Assembly (NCBI GenBank): GCA_964396895.1 | Contig: CAYNGJ010000011.1 | Coordinates: 1-64,000 of the forward strand | DNA: 64,000 nt | Direction of reading: 5' to 3' | Source: UBA2334 sp964396895 | GTDB lineage: Bacteria; Pseudomonadota; Gammaproteobacteria; Burkholderiales; Burkholderiaceae_C | Shown: piece by piece, positions 29,040-37,136 of the stretch | How the letters are laid out: each line of letters starts with the position of its first letter | How positions within the stretch are numbered: the first letter of the stretch is position 1 | Position numbers and translations under genes: made by a program | The notes under the pieces: model-generated | The model's input: the letters and a program-made list of their open reading frames with translations, nothing else | Databases searched by the model: none | Told to the model about the DNA's origin: nothing

Positions 29040-30146
29040 TTATCCTTCGTGCCCGCCCATGGCCTGACCAAGCGAAAACACTTGCGGCGGTCCCAGGCGG
29101 GTATCCAATGGGCCCAGCCGCGCAAACACCGCAGTACCCTCCATTGCCTCGACCACCGCCGTCGGCCACGCCACCGAAGCGCCGACACCCAGCCTGCCAA
29201 CACAAGGCAAAAACAGCGGCAGTGGACTCAGCTCCAGCGACCACCCCCCCTGCCAAGCGACAGGGACATCCCATTGCTTGCCCGCCAGCCAGCGGGGCAC
29301 GTCATCTGCCAGGCGCTGCACCGGCAAACAAGCCATGCGCTCGGCCCGAGCCAGCCAGGGACTACCGGGAAAATTCTTTGCGTAATAAACAGGTGCTGCT
29401 TCAGCCATCAGCCCCTGCTTGTGCCCACCCATGCGCCAGAGATGAACCACCTCCGCCTGTGGCGACAACGCCATGCGCCAACCCGTTCGCCGCAAACGAA
29501 GACACATGTCCGAGTCCTCGAAATACATGAAATACGCCGGGTCAAACAACCCATGCACTGGGTGAAAACACGCACGCCTGACCAGCACCGCAGCGCCGGA
29601 CAACGCCCGCTGCGGCACCACCAGCTCCCCATGGCCCGCCCAGGCACGCAGGTTCTCTGCTCGCACGGCACGCCCATGGCGCACTCGCTGACGAGACCCG
29701 TGCCCCCAACGCTCAACGCGCTCTCGCGCCCAAGTACCGAGCGCCGTGGGCAGCCAGCTCGGCGAAAACAGCCACTCCCCTGCCTCATCCAAATACTGCC
29801 TCGGTGCCACCGCACCCAGCGTGGCGTCCGCATCCATTGCCTTGAGCAACTGCTCCAGACAGCCTGGGCGCACCCGAACATCCGGGTTCACCAACCAATA
29901 AAACTCTGCAGACACCTGCGAGGCGGCCCAGTTGCAAGCGGCCCCAAAGCCCAGGTTGTGGGGTGCCACCAGCAACAACACACCGGGAGGCAGTGCCTGA
30001 CGCAAAGCCGCCACCTCCTGAGGGCACTCACTGTTGTCCACCACCACCACGGGCAAGCCCGGCGCATCTGCCAGCGCTGCACGCGCCGCTTCTATCACGT
30101 CCAGAGCGCCCCGGTAATTCACCAGCAGGCAGGCCACCCGTGGCAT
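29040..30146 (-). CDS. GT2-family glycosyltransferase (rhamnosyltransferase-like)
   Basis: This 368-aa enzyme has a GT-A fold: VACLLVNYRG at the N terminus, VVVDNSE, the NLGFGAACNWA segment, the WLVNPDVRV metal/nucleotide motif and FMYFEDSDMCLR near residue 210, all typical of WbbL-like rhamnosyltransferases. The start at 30146 (MPRVACLL) overlaps the preceding methyltransferase stop by one base (TGATG). It should add a sugar to the cluster's surface glycan; the sugar cannot be specified. Confidence 0.9.
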   Translation of the reverse strand: MPRVACLLVNYRGALDVIEAARAALADAPGLPVVVVDNSECPQEVAALRQALPPGVLLLVAPHNLGFGAACNWAASQVSAEFYWLVNPDVRVRPGCLEQLLKAMDADATLGAVAPRQYLDEAGEWLFSPSWLPTALGTWARERVERWGHGSRQRVRHGRAVRAENLRAWAGHGELVVPQRALSGAAVLVRRACFHPVHGLFDPAYFMYFEDSDMCLRLRRTGWRMALSPQAEVVHLWRMGGHKQGLMAEAAPVYYAKNFPGSPWLARAERMACLPVQRLADDVPRWLAGKQWDVPVAWQGGWSLELSPLPLFLPCVGRLGVGASVAWPTAVVEAMEGTAVFARLGPLDTRLGPPQVFSLGQAMGGHEG

Positions 30147-31273
30147 CAGCGCGCCCTGGCCACGGCACGCACCACGTAGGCGTACACATCCAAGGCATCC
30201 GTGTCCACGCACAACCCCGGCGTCTGCCACTGGGCCAACCACTGCGGCTGGCACGGCACCTTCGTTGGCATCCACGCTTGCACCTCCAAGCCGACGCGGT
30301 GCAACATGTCCTCCACGGTCTGGCGGGTAAAAAAGCGCACATGGGTATAGCAATGAATACCTGCAGGCGCCCAATCCCACCGCCCCTCCAGCAAATCGGC
30401 CACCACCGACCAATGTCCCACGTTGGGAATCGACATCACGACACACCCATCCGCGGCCAACAACCCGCGCGCATGCCTGAGCGCACGCTCGGGGTCATGC
30501 ATGTGCTCCAGCACATCCAAAAAACTGATGCAGTCGTAACGATCCACTGGTTGCCAGTCCGCAAAGTCACCCACCCACACCGCATCCACCCCGGCCCGGG
30601 TCCGCGCCACAGATGCCGCCACCTCGGTCAGCTCCACCAGCTGCGTTCGTGCCTGAGGTTCACGGGCCTTCACTGCCACCAGAAATCCGCCCTCGCCCCC
30701 CCCCACATCCAGGATGCTGCCCAGCCCCGTTGGCACCATGGGCAGCACCTCCTCCCGGGCGGAAGCAAAAAACCCACTGGCATCATGCACCCAGGCCCCG
30801 GCCACACGGACCACCGCAGCCTCTCCGGCCAAGCGCCTGCGCCAACCGGCGACCAGGCCCAACCCGGCTTTGGCCCCTTCGTGCACCTCGGCGGGCATGG
30901 CCTGAACCTCATGCAAGTCCACATACCGTTCCATGCCACGCAGCGTGGCGTAGGACACCGGCAGCATCGGCGCGGGGTTACCCGAATCACACGCCAAAGC
31001 CACATCCGCCCCCTGGCTCAAACCCCACTGCAACCGCGCCAGACAGCGCTTCTCCAGCGACAACCAAGTGCCATCCAGCACCAGCACATGCCCTTGCACA
31101 TCGTCCGGCAGCAACGCCAGCGCGGCTTGCCATGTCATGCCGACCAACACACGTGTACGGGGGGACCAACAACGCTGCAGCTCCCGCAGCGCAAACCGGG
31201 CATCCTCGGCATCGGCACCCGTTGTTGAGCACACCACCACCACATCCAATTCCACAGTCATCTGGTTATCCAT
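30146..31273 (-). CDS. SAM-dependent methyltransferase, glycan cluster
   Basis: This 375-aa protein carries a class I methyltransferase domain in its C-terminal half (ILDVGGGEGGFLVAVK as motif I, FLDVLEHMHDPERAL as motif IV), preceded by about 180 residues of less clear nature that could bind the glycan substrate. ATG at 31273 is chosen because AAGGA sits 7 nt upstream; a GTG 6 nt earlier overlaps the preceding stop but has no spacing for a ribosome-binding site. It is flanked by acyltransferase-like and GT2 genes with tiny gaps. Confidence 0.82.
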   Translation of the reverse strand: MDNQMTVELDVVVVCSTTGADAEDARFALRELQRCWSPRTRVLVGMTWQAALALLPDDVQGHVLVLDGTWLSLEKRCLARLQWGLSQGADVALACDSGNPAPMLPVSYATLRGMERYVDLHEVQAMPAEVHEGAKAGLGLVAGWRRRLAGEAAVVRVAGAWVHDASGFFASAREEVLPMVPTGLGSILDVGGGEGGFLVAVKAREPQARTQLVELTEVAASVARTRAGVDAVWVGDFADWQPVDRYDCISFLDVLEHMHDPERALRHARGLLAADGCVVMSIPNVGHWSVVADLLEGRWDWAPAGIHCYTHVRFFTRQTVEDMLHRVGLEVQAWMPTKVPCQPQWLAQWQTPGLCVDTDALDVYAYVVRAVARAR

Positions 31274-31275
31274 GC

Positions 31276-32304
31276 TCACATCCTTGCCGCGGCCAATGCA
31301 TCGGCCACACCTGGGTCACCACACCGCATCTCAGGCAGCAGATGCGCCGCCCACCAATGTCCTGGCGCCTGCCGAATGACCGAATCCAGGTCAGCATACG
31401 CTCGGCCAATGGCCGGGTCACCATCGCCGCCCTCGTTCAACCACTGCACTTCACCCAAGGCCCACCGCCATTCACCCGGCGCGCCACGCAGCAAACCCAG
31501 ACTGGCCAAGGGCGTCCCCGTTTGCCTGGCCAGCCGCACCGCCCCCTCGGCCAGCCACCTGCGCTCGCCCAACCACGGCACACTCACGCCCTCCTGACCG
31601 GGGGCTGGGGGCAAATCGGCCATCACCACCACCCAGTCGCCCGCCGCCAATCCACGGTACAAGCGGCGCAAGCCACCTGCGCGGTCGGTGTCCACAAAAC
31701 CCCCACCGTTCAACCACGGTTGAGCCGCTGCGTACTTGTCACGGAAATGCGCCGACACCGCCGGATGCACCTGCGGGTGGTCGGTGATGGAAGACATCGT
31801 CACCCACACCCGCTTGCCCGACGCACGGGCCAAACCCATGCACCCCACCAGCGGGTTATTGAAATGGGCCTGAAGCACCACCATGCCCCGGCCAGCCAGT
31901 GCGCGCAGCGGCGCCGTCACATCCGGCAGCTGCCAACGCTGCACCGCCGCGTCGGCCCAGCCCCCCCGTGCAATCCAGCGGGCCTCCAGCTCCTCAAAGG
32001 CCACCGTCTGGTACCGCTCACGCACCCATCGCGCCACCTGAGGTGCCGTGGCCCCGGGGTGCATCAAGCGCATGGCCTGCGCCGTGCGCTCAGCCACGTA
32101 GGCCTGCCCCACCGACAATTCGGCCCAATCCCGCCCCAACCGGCAAGACCAGCGCCCCCGCCAGGCAGACGCCGCATACGCCACTGGCTCAGGCAAACGC
32201 GCCAGCGCGGGCATCACAGCCAAATGGTCGGGCGCCTGCCACCACCAGCGCAGCGCAGCGCGCTGGCCCGGCAGCTCCACAGGCGGTCGGGCGCGCCAAC
32301 TCAT
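31276..32304 (-). CDS. LpxL/HtrB-like lysophospholipid acyltransferase family protein with altered motif
   Basis: This 342-aa protein resembles the lipid A acyltransferase (LpxL/HtrB) family in length and in the GMVVLQAHFNNPLVG and VVVMADLPPAPGQEG segments. In the family the catalytic motif is His-x4-Asp/Glu; here His147 is followed by FNNP and then Leu152, so the acidic partner is missing. It may have lost acyltransferase chemistry or use another residue. Its end lies 2 nt upstream of the methyltransferase start, and its start overlaps the next gene by 4 nt (ATGA). Confidence 0.65.
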   Translation of the reverse strand: MSWRARPPVELPGQRAALRWWWQAPDHLAVMPALARLPEPVAYAASAWRGRWSCRLGRDWAELSVGQAYVAERTAQAMRLMHPGATAPQVARWVRERYQTVAFEELEARWIARGGWADAAVQRWQLPDVTAPLRALAGRGMVVLQAHFNNPLVGCMGLARASGKRVWVTMSSITDHPQVHPAVSAHFRDKYAAAQPWLNGGGFVDTDRAGGLRRLYRGLAAGDWVVVMADLPPAPGQEGVSVPWLGERRWLAEGAVRLARQTGTPLASLGLLRGAPGEWRWALGEVQWLNEGGDGDPAIGRAYADLDSVIRQAPGHWWAAHLLPEMRCGDPGVADALAAARM

Positions 32305-33020
32305 GGCGCTGGCTGTGGCAAAGTCAATTCAAACCCCGTGTCCAGGGCCGCCACCGGTGTCACCACAGGCATGGCCTGGGGCCACAACTCGGCCAACCGC
32401 CGGGCGCTGGCATTGAAAGCCGCCACCACAGGGGCCAATGCCTCGCGCTGCGCAGCAGTGGCGGCACCCACGTCGCGCAGCAAACTGGCTCGGTGCTCAC
32501 AGGGCGCTTCGATCACTGCCGCCCCCCACCCCTCAGACTGCGCCCGCAAACACAGGTCTGTGCCGTACAGATGCCAACCCAGTCCACAGTCGGGCGCCAG
32601 TCCCGTGTCCAAGCGCACCGCCAACAGCAACTCATCGAGCGAGCGCACGGCCTGTGCGGGCACAGGCAACTCGCCCAACCAACGGTCACGGTCAAACACA
32701 TGGCCCGCGTGCACCCCGTCGGCCCGCACGCCGTACACCCCAGCCACCGCCAGCATCGGCCACTTCGCCACCGCCGCAGCCAGGGAAGCGGCAAACACCA
32801 CATCCCACCCCTCGGGCAAATACACATCCTGGTGCAACATCACCATCCACTCGTGACGGGCAAGCCGCGCCCCCCAGGCAAAGCCCTCTGCAGCACTGCC
32901 CATGCCCGACGCCAACACCAGCTGGTGACCCCGCTCCGGCGCCAAGCACGGAGACGTCAGCACACACCGCCTGGCCACCTCTGGTCGGTTCACGCAGCAC
33001 ACAAAAGTCAGTTGTTGCAT
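32301..33020 (-). CDS. Small glycosyltransferase-like protein
   Basis: This 239-aa protein (start MQQLTFVCCVNRPEVARR) has a GT-A-like pattern: N-terminal strand, HEWMVMLHQDVYLPEGW resembling a metal-binding motif, and VAGVYGVRADG plus a YGTDLCLRAQ segment. It belongs with GT2-like proteins acting on surface glycans, but the exact family is uncertain. The start at 33020 excludes an unsupported 22-residue upstream extension. It ends in a 4-nt overlap with the acyltransferase-like gene. Confidence 0.7.
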   Translation of the reverse strand: MQQLTFVCCVNRPEVARRCVLTSPCLAPERGHQLVLASGMGSAAEGFAWGARLARHEWMVMLHQDVYLPEGWDVVFAASLAAAVAKWPMLAVAGVYGVRADGVHAGHVFDRDRWLGELPVPAQAVRSLDELLLAVRLDTGLAPDCGLGWHLYGTDLCLRAQSEGWGAAVIEAPCEHRASLLRDVGAATAAQREALAPVVAAFNASARRLAELWPQAMPVVTPVAALDTGFELTLPQPAP

Positions 33021-33037
33021 CCCAGCACCCCGTTCGC

Positions 33038-34126
33038 TCAGCGGAAGTCGGTGTCGCCACCCGTCATCCATGCCCGGCCGCGCCAATGGTCCACGGGCTG
33101 GCCCAGCACCTGGGCGTGCGTCACCGCCACCTCGCAGGCCAGCTCACGCCCGCCCGCGGTCTGCACGGCCTGGGACCACCCCGCCACCGCCCTCTGGGTG
33201 GCCCACAGCGTCAGGGCAGATGCCCCTTGCGCCATGGCCCAGCCATGCACAGTGGGCAACAAACCCTGCTCAGCGCCAGGCAACGCCAGCCAATCCATCA
33301 ACTCCCATTGACCCGGGACGGGCTGCACCGGCGCACCAGGCGCAGGAGGCTGGGGCAACTCAGCCCCCATGTCTCCTTGCCTGAGCACCGCCACTGCAGC
33401 CCTCAGCTGGCCGGGCCTGGACAGCCACACCGTGGTGTACCGGTGTCCGGGATGGTTCGCAAACCGGTGTCGCCACCAAGCCGCATCGCGCACAGCCATC
33501 AGCACATCGGGCATACCCGCCCTCACCTCGGCGCAAAGGGCGTCCAATTCCCCCAACTCCGACTGGCTGGCCCAATCCAGCGGCTGAACTTGCCAGGCCG
33601 GTCCAGGCGTTTCACCAAAAGCACAGCTTGCGCCCCAGCGCCATTGCCACATGCGCTCCAGCGGCCAATACAACCGCAAGTGCTGCCCCAGGCGCATGTG
33701 GCGCCCGCTGGGAAAACCAAAACCAAACTGCGCCGCCTGGTTCGGCCCCACATGGCGCTCAATGAACGCCCGGCTCATGCGTCCGAATGGCCCAAACCGG
33801 GCCAACACATCGCGCGCGACAGGCGCCACCATCACATCTTGCATTTGCACCGCTGTACAGGCCTGCCCCCCCGCGACCACCGGGCGAAACCCTCCACCGT
33901 AATGCGCCACCAGCGCACCGCCACCATCCCGCACGCCGTTGGACACGCCCCGCCCATCGGCGTACTTCCAGGCCTGCAAGGCAGGCGACATGTCACCACC
34001 AAACACCTGGGCAAACAGCGCGCGGATCTCGGGCCAGTCAGCCTGGTCCAAATCCAGCACCGGCCACTGCGCTGGCCTGTCGGTCAACCGCGACGCATGG
34101 CCCTCAGCCATGAACGGCTCCGTCAT
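33038..34126 (-). CDS. GNAT-type acetyltransferase-like protein, glycan cluster
   Basis: This 362-aa protein has features of an Eis/GNAT-like N-acyltransferase: an N-terminal domain with VQMQDVMVAPVARDVLARFGPFGRM, which resembles the acetyl-CoA-binding segment, and a second half with a similar layout. It might acetylate a sugar amine. ATG at 34126 overlaps the end of the wzt-like gene by 23 nt; a second ATG lies at 34111. The family assignment is tentative. Confidence 0.6.
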   Translation of the reverse strand: MTEPFMAEGHASRLTDRPAQWPVLDLDQADWPEIRALFAQVFGGDMSPALQAWKYADGRGVSNGVRDGGGALVAHYGGGFRPVVAGGQACTAVQMQDVMVAPVARDVLARFGPFGRMSRAFIERHVGPNQAAQFGFGFPSGRHMRLGQHLRLYWPLERMWQWRWGASCAFGETPGPAWQVQPLDWASQSELGELDALCAEVRAGMPDVLMAVRDAAWWRHRFANHPGHRYTTVWLSRPGQLRAAVAVLRQGDMGAELPQPPAPGAPVQPVPGQWELMDWLALPGAEQGLLPTVHGWAMAQGASALTLWATQRAVAGWSQAVQTAGGRELACEVAVTHAQVLGQPVDHWRGRAWMTGGDTDFR

Positions 34127-35450
34127 GCCACTGCTGCGGCAACACCACCAGCCCCTGCTCCAGACCCGACTGGCTCACACGCAGCGTGACCGCCCGCTCC
34201 ACAAACTCGTACACCTGCAAGCCCCGCTCACAGGCCAGAAACACCGTCAGGAAAAAGTCGCCCTGCAGCACCGGCAAGTGGGGCAGGTCCAGGCAAGCCA
34301 CCCCTTGGCCCAGCGCATCACGCCCAAACACGTGCTCGGCGCGGCAACTGATGCCACTGGACACCGTGACACCACTCAGGTGCGCCAAGCCAAACGCCAA
34401 GGACGGCGGCGGCAACGCCGGATTGCTGGCAAAACGCACCCTCAGGCTCACCGTGGTCTGCCCGGAGTGAATGGCCAACTCCCGCCCGCGCTGGCCGTCA
34501 TCGGTCCAGGCCTCAATGGACACAATCCGCGCCGTCTCCTCGCTGCCGCTGGCATGCACGCCGCCAGGTGCAGGGAGGTCAGCCACCCCACCGGGAGAAG
34601 GGCTCACCCCACCCTCGGATCCATTTTTTAAGTCAAAAGTACCTTCACCGCTTACAGCTATTGAACTGTTTGCTATCAAATTATCAAAATCACCTTGGCG
34701 CACGGTTTCAGCCACCAAAGCGGTTTCATAGGCGGAAGTGACCTTGGCGGCTTGGTCATACAAACGCACCCGCCCAGCCTGCAGCCACAGCGCCCGGTTG
34801 CACAGCGCCTGTACGTGGTACATGGAATGCGAGCAAAACAACACCGCGGCGCCCCGGTCGCGCATCTGCATCACCCGGTCGAACGATTTGCGGGCAAACG
34901 CCCCATCCCCCACCGACAAGGCCTCGTCAATCACCAAAATTTCCGGCTCCAAGCTGGTGGCCACCGCAAACGCCAGGCGCACAAACATGCCGCTGGAATA
35001 GGTCTTGACCGGCTGGTGCACAAACGCACCAATGTCAGCAAACGCCAAGATGGCGTCCAGCTTGGCGTCCACCTCCGGCCGACTCAGCCCCAGCAATGCC
35101 GCGTTCAGGTACACGTTCTCGATGCCCGAAAAGTCGGGGTTGAAGCCCGCCCCCAACTCCAGCAGGGCCGCAATGCGCCCATTCACCGTCAGCGAACCCA
35201 CCGTGGGCGTGAGGGTGCCGCAAATGAGCTGCAACAAGGTGGACTTGCCCGCCCCATTGCGCCCCACCAGACCCACCACCTCGCCCCGTGCCACCGAAAA
35301 ATTCACATCCTGCAGCGCCCAGAAGCTGCGGCCATAGTTTTTCCAACGCCCCCACAGCAATTGCTTGAGCCTGTCGGCCGGGTGTTCAAACAGTTCATAA
35401 CGCTTGCCCAGGCCCTCGGCCCGGATCAGCACCTCGGCATCAGACGACAT
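34104..35450 (-). CDS. wzt: Wzt-type ABC transporter ATPase with C-terminal glycan-binding domain
   Basis: This 448-aa ATPase energises export of a lipid-linked polysaccharide across the inner membrane. It has Walker A GRNGAGKST, the Wzt/TagH-type signature TYSSGMFVRLAFAVA, Walker B EILVIDEALSVGD, and a C-terminal beta-sandwich of about 160 residues that in Wzt binds the glycan end. ATG at 35450 fits the family. Residues about 252-274, in the linker, are encoded by an AT-rich repeat-like patch. It overlaps the permease gene by 11 nt. Confidence 0.92.
   Translation of the reverse strand: MSSDAEVLIRAEGLGKRYELFEHPADRLKQLLWGRWKNYGRSFWALQDVNFSVARGEVVGLVGRNGAGKSTLLQLICGTLTPTVGSLTVNGRIAALLELGAGFNPDFSGIENVYLNAALLGLSRPEVDAKLDAILAFADIGAFVHQPVKTYSSGMFVRLAFAVATSLEPEILVIDEALSVGDGAFARKSFDRVMQMRDRGAAVLFCSHSMYHVQALCNRALWLQAGRVRLYDQAAKVTSAYETALVAETVRQGDFDNLIANSSIAVSGEGTFDLKNGSEGGVSPSPGGVADLPAPGGVHASGSEETARIVSIEAWTDDGQRGRELAIHSGQTTVSLRVRFASNPALPPPSLAFGLAHLSGVTVSSGISCRAEHVFGRDALGQGVACLDLPHLPVLQGDFFLTVFLACERGLQVYEFVERAVTLRVSQSGLEQGLVVLPQQWHDGAVHG
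34628..34695. repeat. AT-rich interspersed repeat-like patch inside wzt
   Basis: A sharply AT-rich stretch carries ACAGCTATTGAACTG and GCTATCAAATTATC segments similar to the intergenic elements at 10284-10345 and 51929-51998. It remains in frame in the linker between the ATPase and glycan-binding domains. Confidence 0.5.
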
Positions 35451-36252
35451 CGGCAAACCCCCTGCGCACCCGCGCAAACCAGGCCGCCCCCAACACCGCC
35501 ACCAGCACACACACGCCACCGTGCACCAACCAGGCACCCCAATCGGGCCACAGGCCATCCAGCAACACACGCCGTGTCTGGGTGATGGGCTCGGCCAGCG
35601 GGTTCAGCACCATCCAGGCACGGGCCGCTGGCGGCAAGGCCTCTACCGGAAAGAAAATCGGGGTCAAAAACATCATGGCCGACAGCACAGGGCCCAGCAC
35701 CTGCCCCACGTCACGCACATAGGTGCCCATGCCCGACAGCAACCACCCCAGCCCCAGCATCAGCGGCACCATGGGCAGCCACACCAACGGCAACGCCAGC
35801 ACCGACGCCGACAACCCGCCCTGCAGCCAGGCAGCGCCCACCACCAGCAAACCGCCCGACACCAGCAAACCCACCAGTGCACTGCCCACGTTCACCCAGG
35901 CCAGCAACTCCAGCGGAAACACCACCTTCTTGACCAGTTGCGGCTGAGACAGCACCAACCCCGGCGAACGGTTCACGCAATCGGCAAAAAACTGAAACAG
36001 CGCCAGCCCCGCGTACAGGCGCAGGGCAAACGCCAAATGGCTCTCCTCCTGCGACAAGCCGGGCCAACGCACCCCCATCACATGGCGAAACACCAGCGTC
36101 AACACCAACAGCATGGCCAAGGGGGTGATCACCAGCCACAGGCCACCCATGACGCTCTGGCGAAAACGACCATCGACCTCACGCTGCGTCAGCTGAACCA
36201 CCAAAGACCAATGCCTGCGAGGCCACAAATAGGAAACAAGGGGGAAAGACAC
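35440..36252 (-). CDS. wzm: Wzm-type ABC transporter permease for surface polysaccharide
   Basis: This 270-aa inner-membrane protein has six likely helices and the N-terminal LVVQLTQREVDGRFRQSVMGG segment typical of Wzm/KpsM/TagG permeases. It pairs with the downstream overlapping ATPase. No ATG fits; the GTG at 36252 gives the expected short N terminus, with GTG codons at 36309-36312 as alternatives. The upstream Crp-like gene ends about 60 nt away. Confidence 0.87.
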   Translation of the reverse strand: MSFPLVSYLWPRRHWSLVVQLTQREVDGRFRQSVMGGLWLVITPLAMLLVLTLVFRHVMGVRWPGLSQEESHLAFALRLYAGLALFQFFADCVNRSPGLVLSQPQLVKKVVFPLELLAWVNVGSALVGLLVSGGLLVVGAAWLQGGLSASVLALPLVWLPMVPLMLGLGWLLSGMGTYVRDVGQVLGPVLSAMMFLTPIFFPVEALPPAARAWMVLNPLAEPITQTRRVLLDGLWPDWGAWLVHGGVCVLVAVLGAAWFARVRRGFADVV

Positions 36253-36313
36253 GTACGGCAATCCAATAAGAGAGGTGCAGGGCCACACCAAGCCCCGGAA
36301 GCAACACACCACG

Positions 36314-37039
36314 CTAGGCCTTGGGTGGATCCACCCGCCCCTGGGCAATGTCTTGCAGCAACGCCGGTTTTTCCAACCGCAACGCATTGCCATCGCGAAT
36401 CAGGATGCGGTGCGCAAAAAACACCTGAAACGCCCGGGTCACCGTCTCGCGGCTGGCATTGATCATGATGGCCAGCTCCTGGTGCGTGGGCGCCTGCTCC
36501 ACCGTCACCACACCCTGGACCGAAACGGCGGGCAATTGTAAGAGCAGTGCACACAGCCTCTGGAACGGGTTGGGCAACGACAGCAAGGTGCGCTGTGCCA
36601 GCCCACTGCGCACCCGCTCAGCCAACCGAGACATCACCGCCTGCGCCAAGGCGGGCGACGTCAAAATCAGGTTTCTGGCCTCCTGCGCATCCAGAAACGC
36701 CACGGTGGACTTCACCAACGCCACCACATGCTCGGCCGGTGGCTTGCCGTCCACCAGTGGCAACTCACCAAAATAGTCGCCAGGGTCCACGAAGTACAGC
36801 CCCACACTGCGGCCATCCACCGTGAAGTCCACGCCCTGCAAGCGCCCCTCCACCAGAAAACCAAGGTCAAACAGCGGGTTTTCCTTGGCAATCACCACCC
36901 CACGGCGCGCAAACTCCCGCAAAGTCATGGCGCGTGACAACGGCTCCAACGCCTCCGCCCCCAAAGGCTGCAGCAAAGGAAACCGCGAAAGCAGTTGGAT
37001 GGAAACGGGCATGTGGCTGCGAAGTTTAGCGACCCCCAT
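36314..37039 (-). CDS. Crp/Fnr-family transcriptional regulator
   Basis: This 241-aa regulator has an N-terminal cyclic-nucleotide-binding fold and a C-terminal helix-turn-helix. The phosphate cassette begins FGELPLVDGK, but the Arg that binds the cAMP phosphate is Pro and the following Ser is Ala, so classical cAMP binding is doubtful; no Fnr-type Cys cluster is seen. The recognition helix SRETVTRAF keeps the Arg, Glu and Arg that contact GTGA in E. coli Crp. ATG at 37039 is used; ATG at 37012 is an alternative. A perfect TGTGA-N6-TCACA site lies directly upstream, shared with the divergent FecR operon. Confidence 0.9.
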   Translation of the reverse strand: MGVAKLRSHMPVSIQLLSRFPLLQPLGAEALEPLSRAMTLREFARRGVVIAKENPLFDLGFLVEGRLQGVDFTVDGRSVGLYFVDPGDYFGELPLVDGKPPAEHVVALVKSTVAFLDAQEARNLILTSPALAQAVMSRLAERVRSGLAQRTLLSLPNPFQRLCALLLQLPAVSVQGVVTVEQAPTHQELAIMINASRETVTRAFQVFFAHRILIRDGNALRLEKPALLQDIAQGRVDPPKA

Positions 37040-37050
37040 GTGCAGACCGG

Positions 37051-37066
37051 TGTGATGGCACTCACA
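37051..37066. promoter_or_regulatory. Perfect Crp-consensus operator between the crp-like gene and the FecR operon
   Basis: TGTGATGGCACTCACA is an exact TGTGA-N6-TCACA palindrome in the 97-nt divergent intergenic region. It is 12-27 nt before the crp-like start, where bound protein would probably repress, and 71-86 nt before the FecR gene start, where it could activate. A possible -10 (AATATC, 37102-37107) for the FecR operon would put the site near -56. Confidence 0.7.
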
Positions 37067-37136
37067 GACATCCACCGCCCACTGTGCCAAACTTGGGGCC
37101 AAATATCACTTTCCCGTCTTGCGGAGGTGCCCAGCC

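Noticed and set aside
27749..29530. Plus-strand open frame of 593 codons across glycan genes
   Set aside because: It spans several real minus-strand genes and is Arg/Pro/His-rich shadow sequence.
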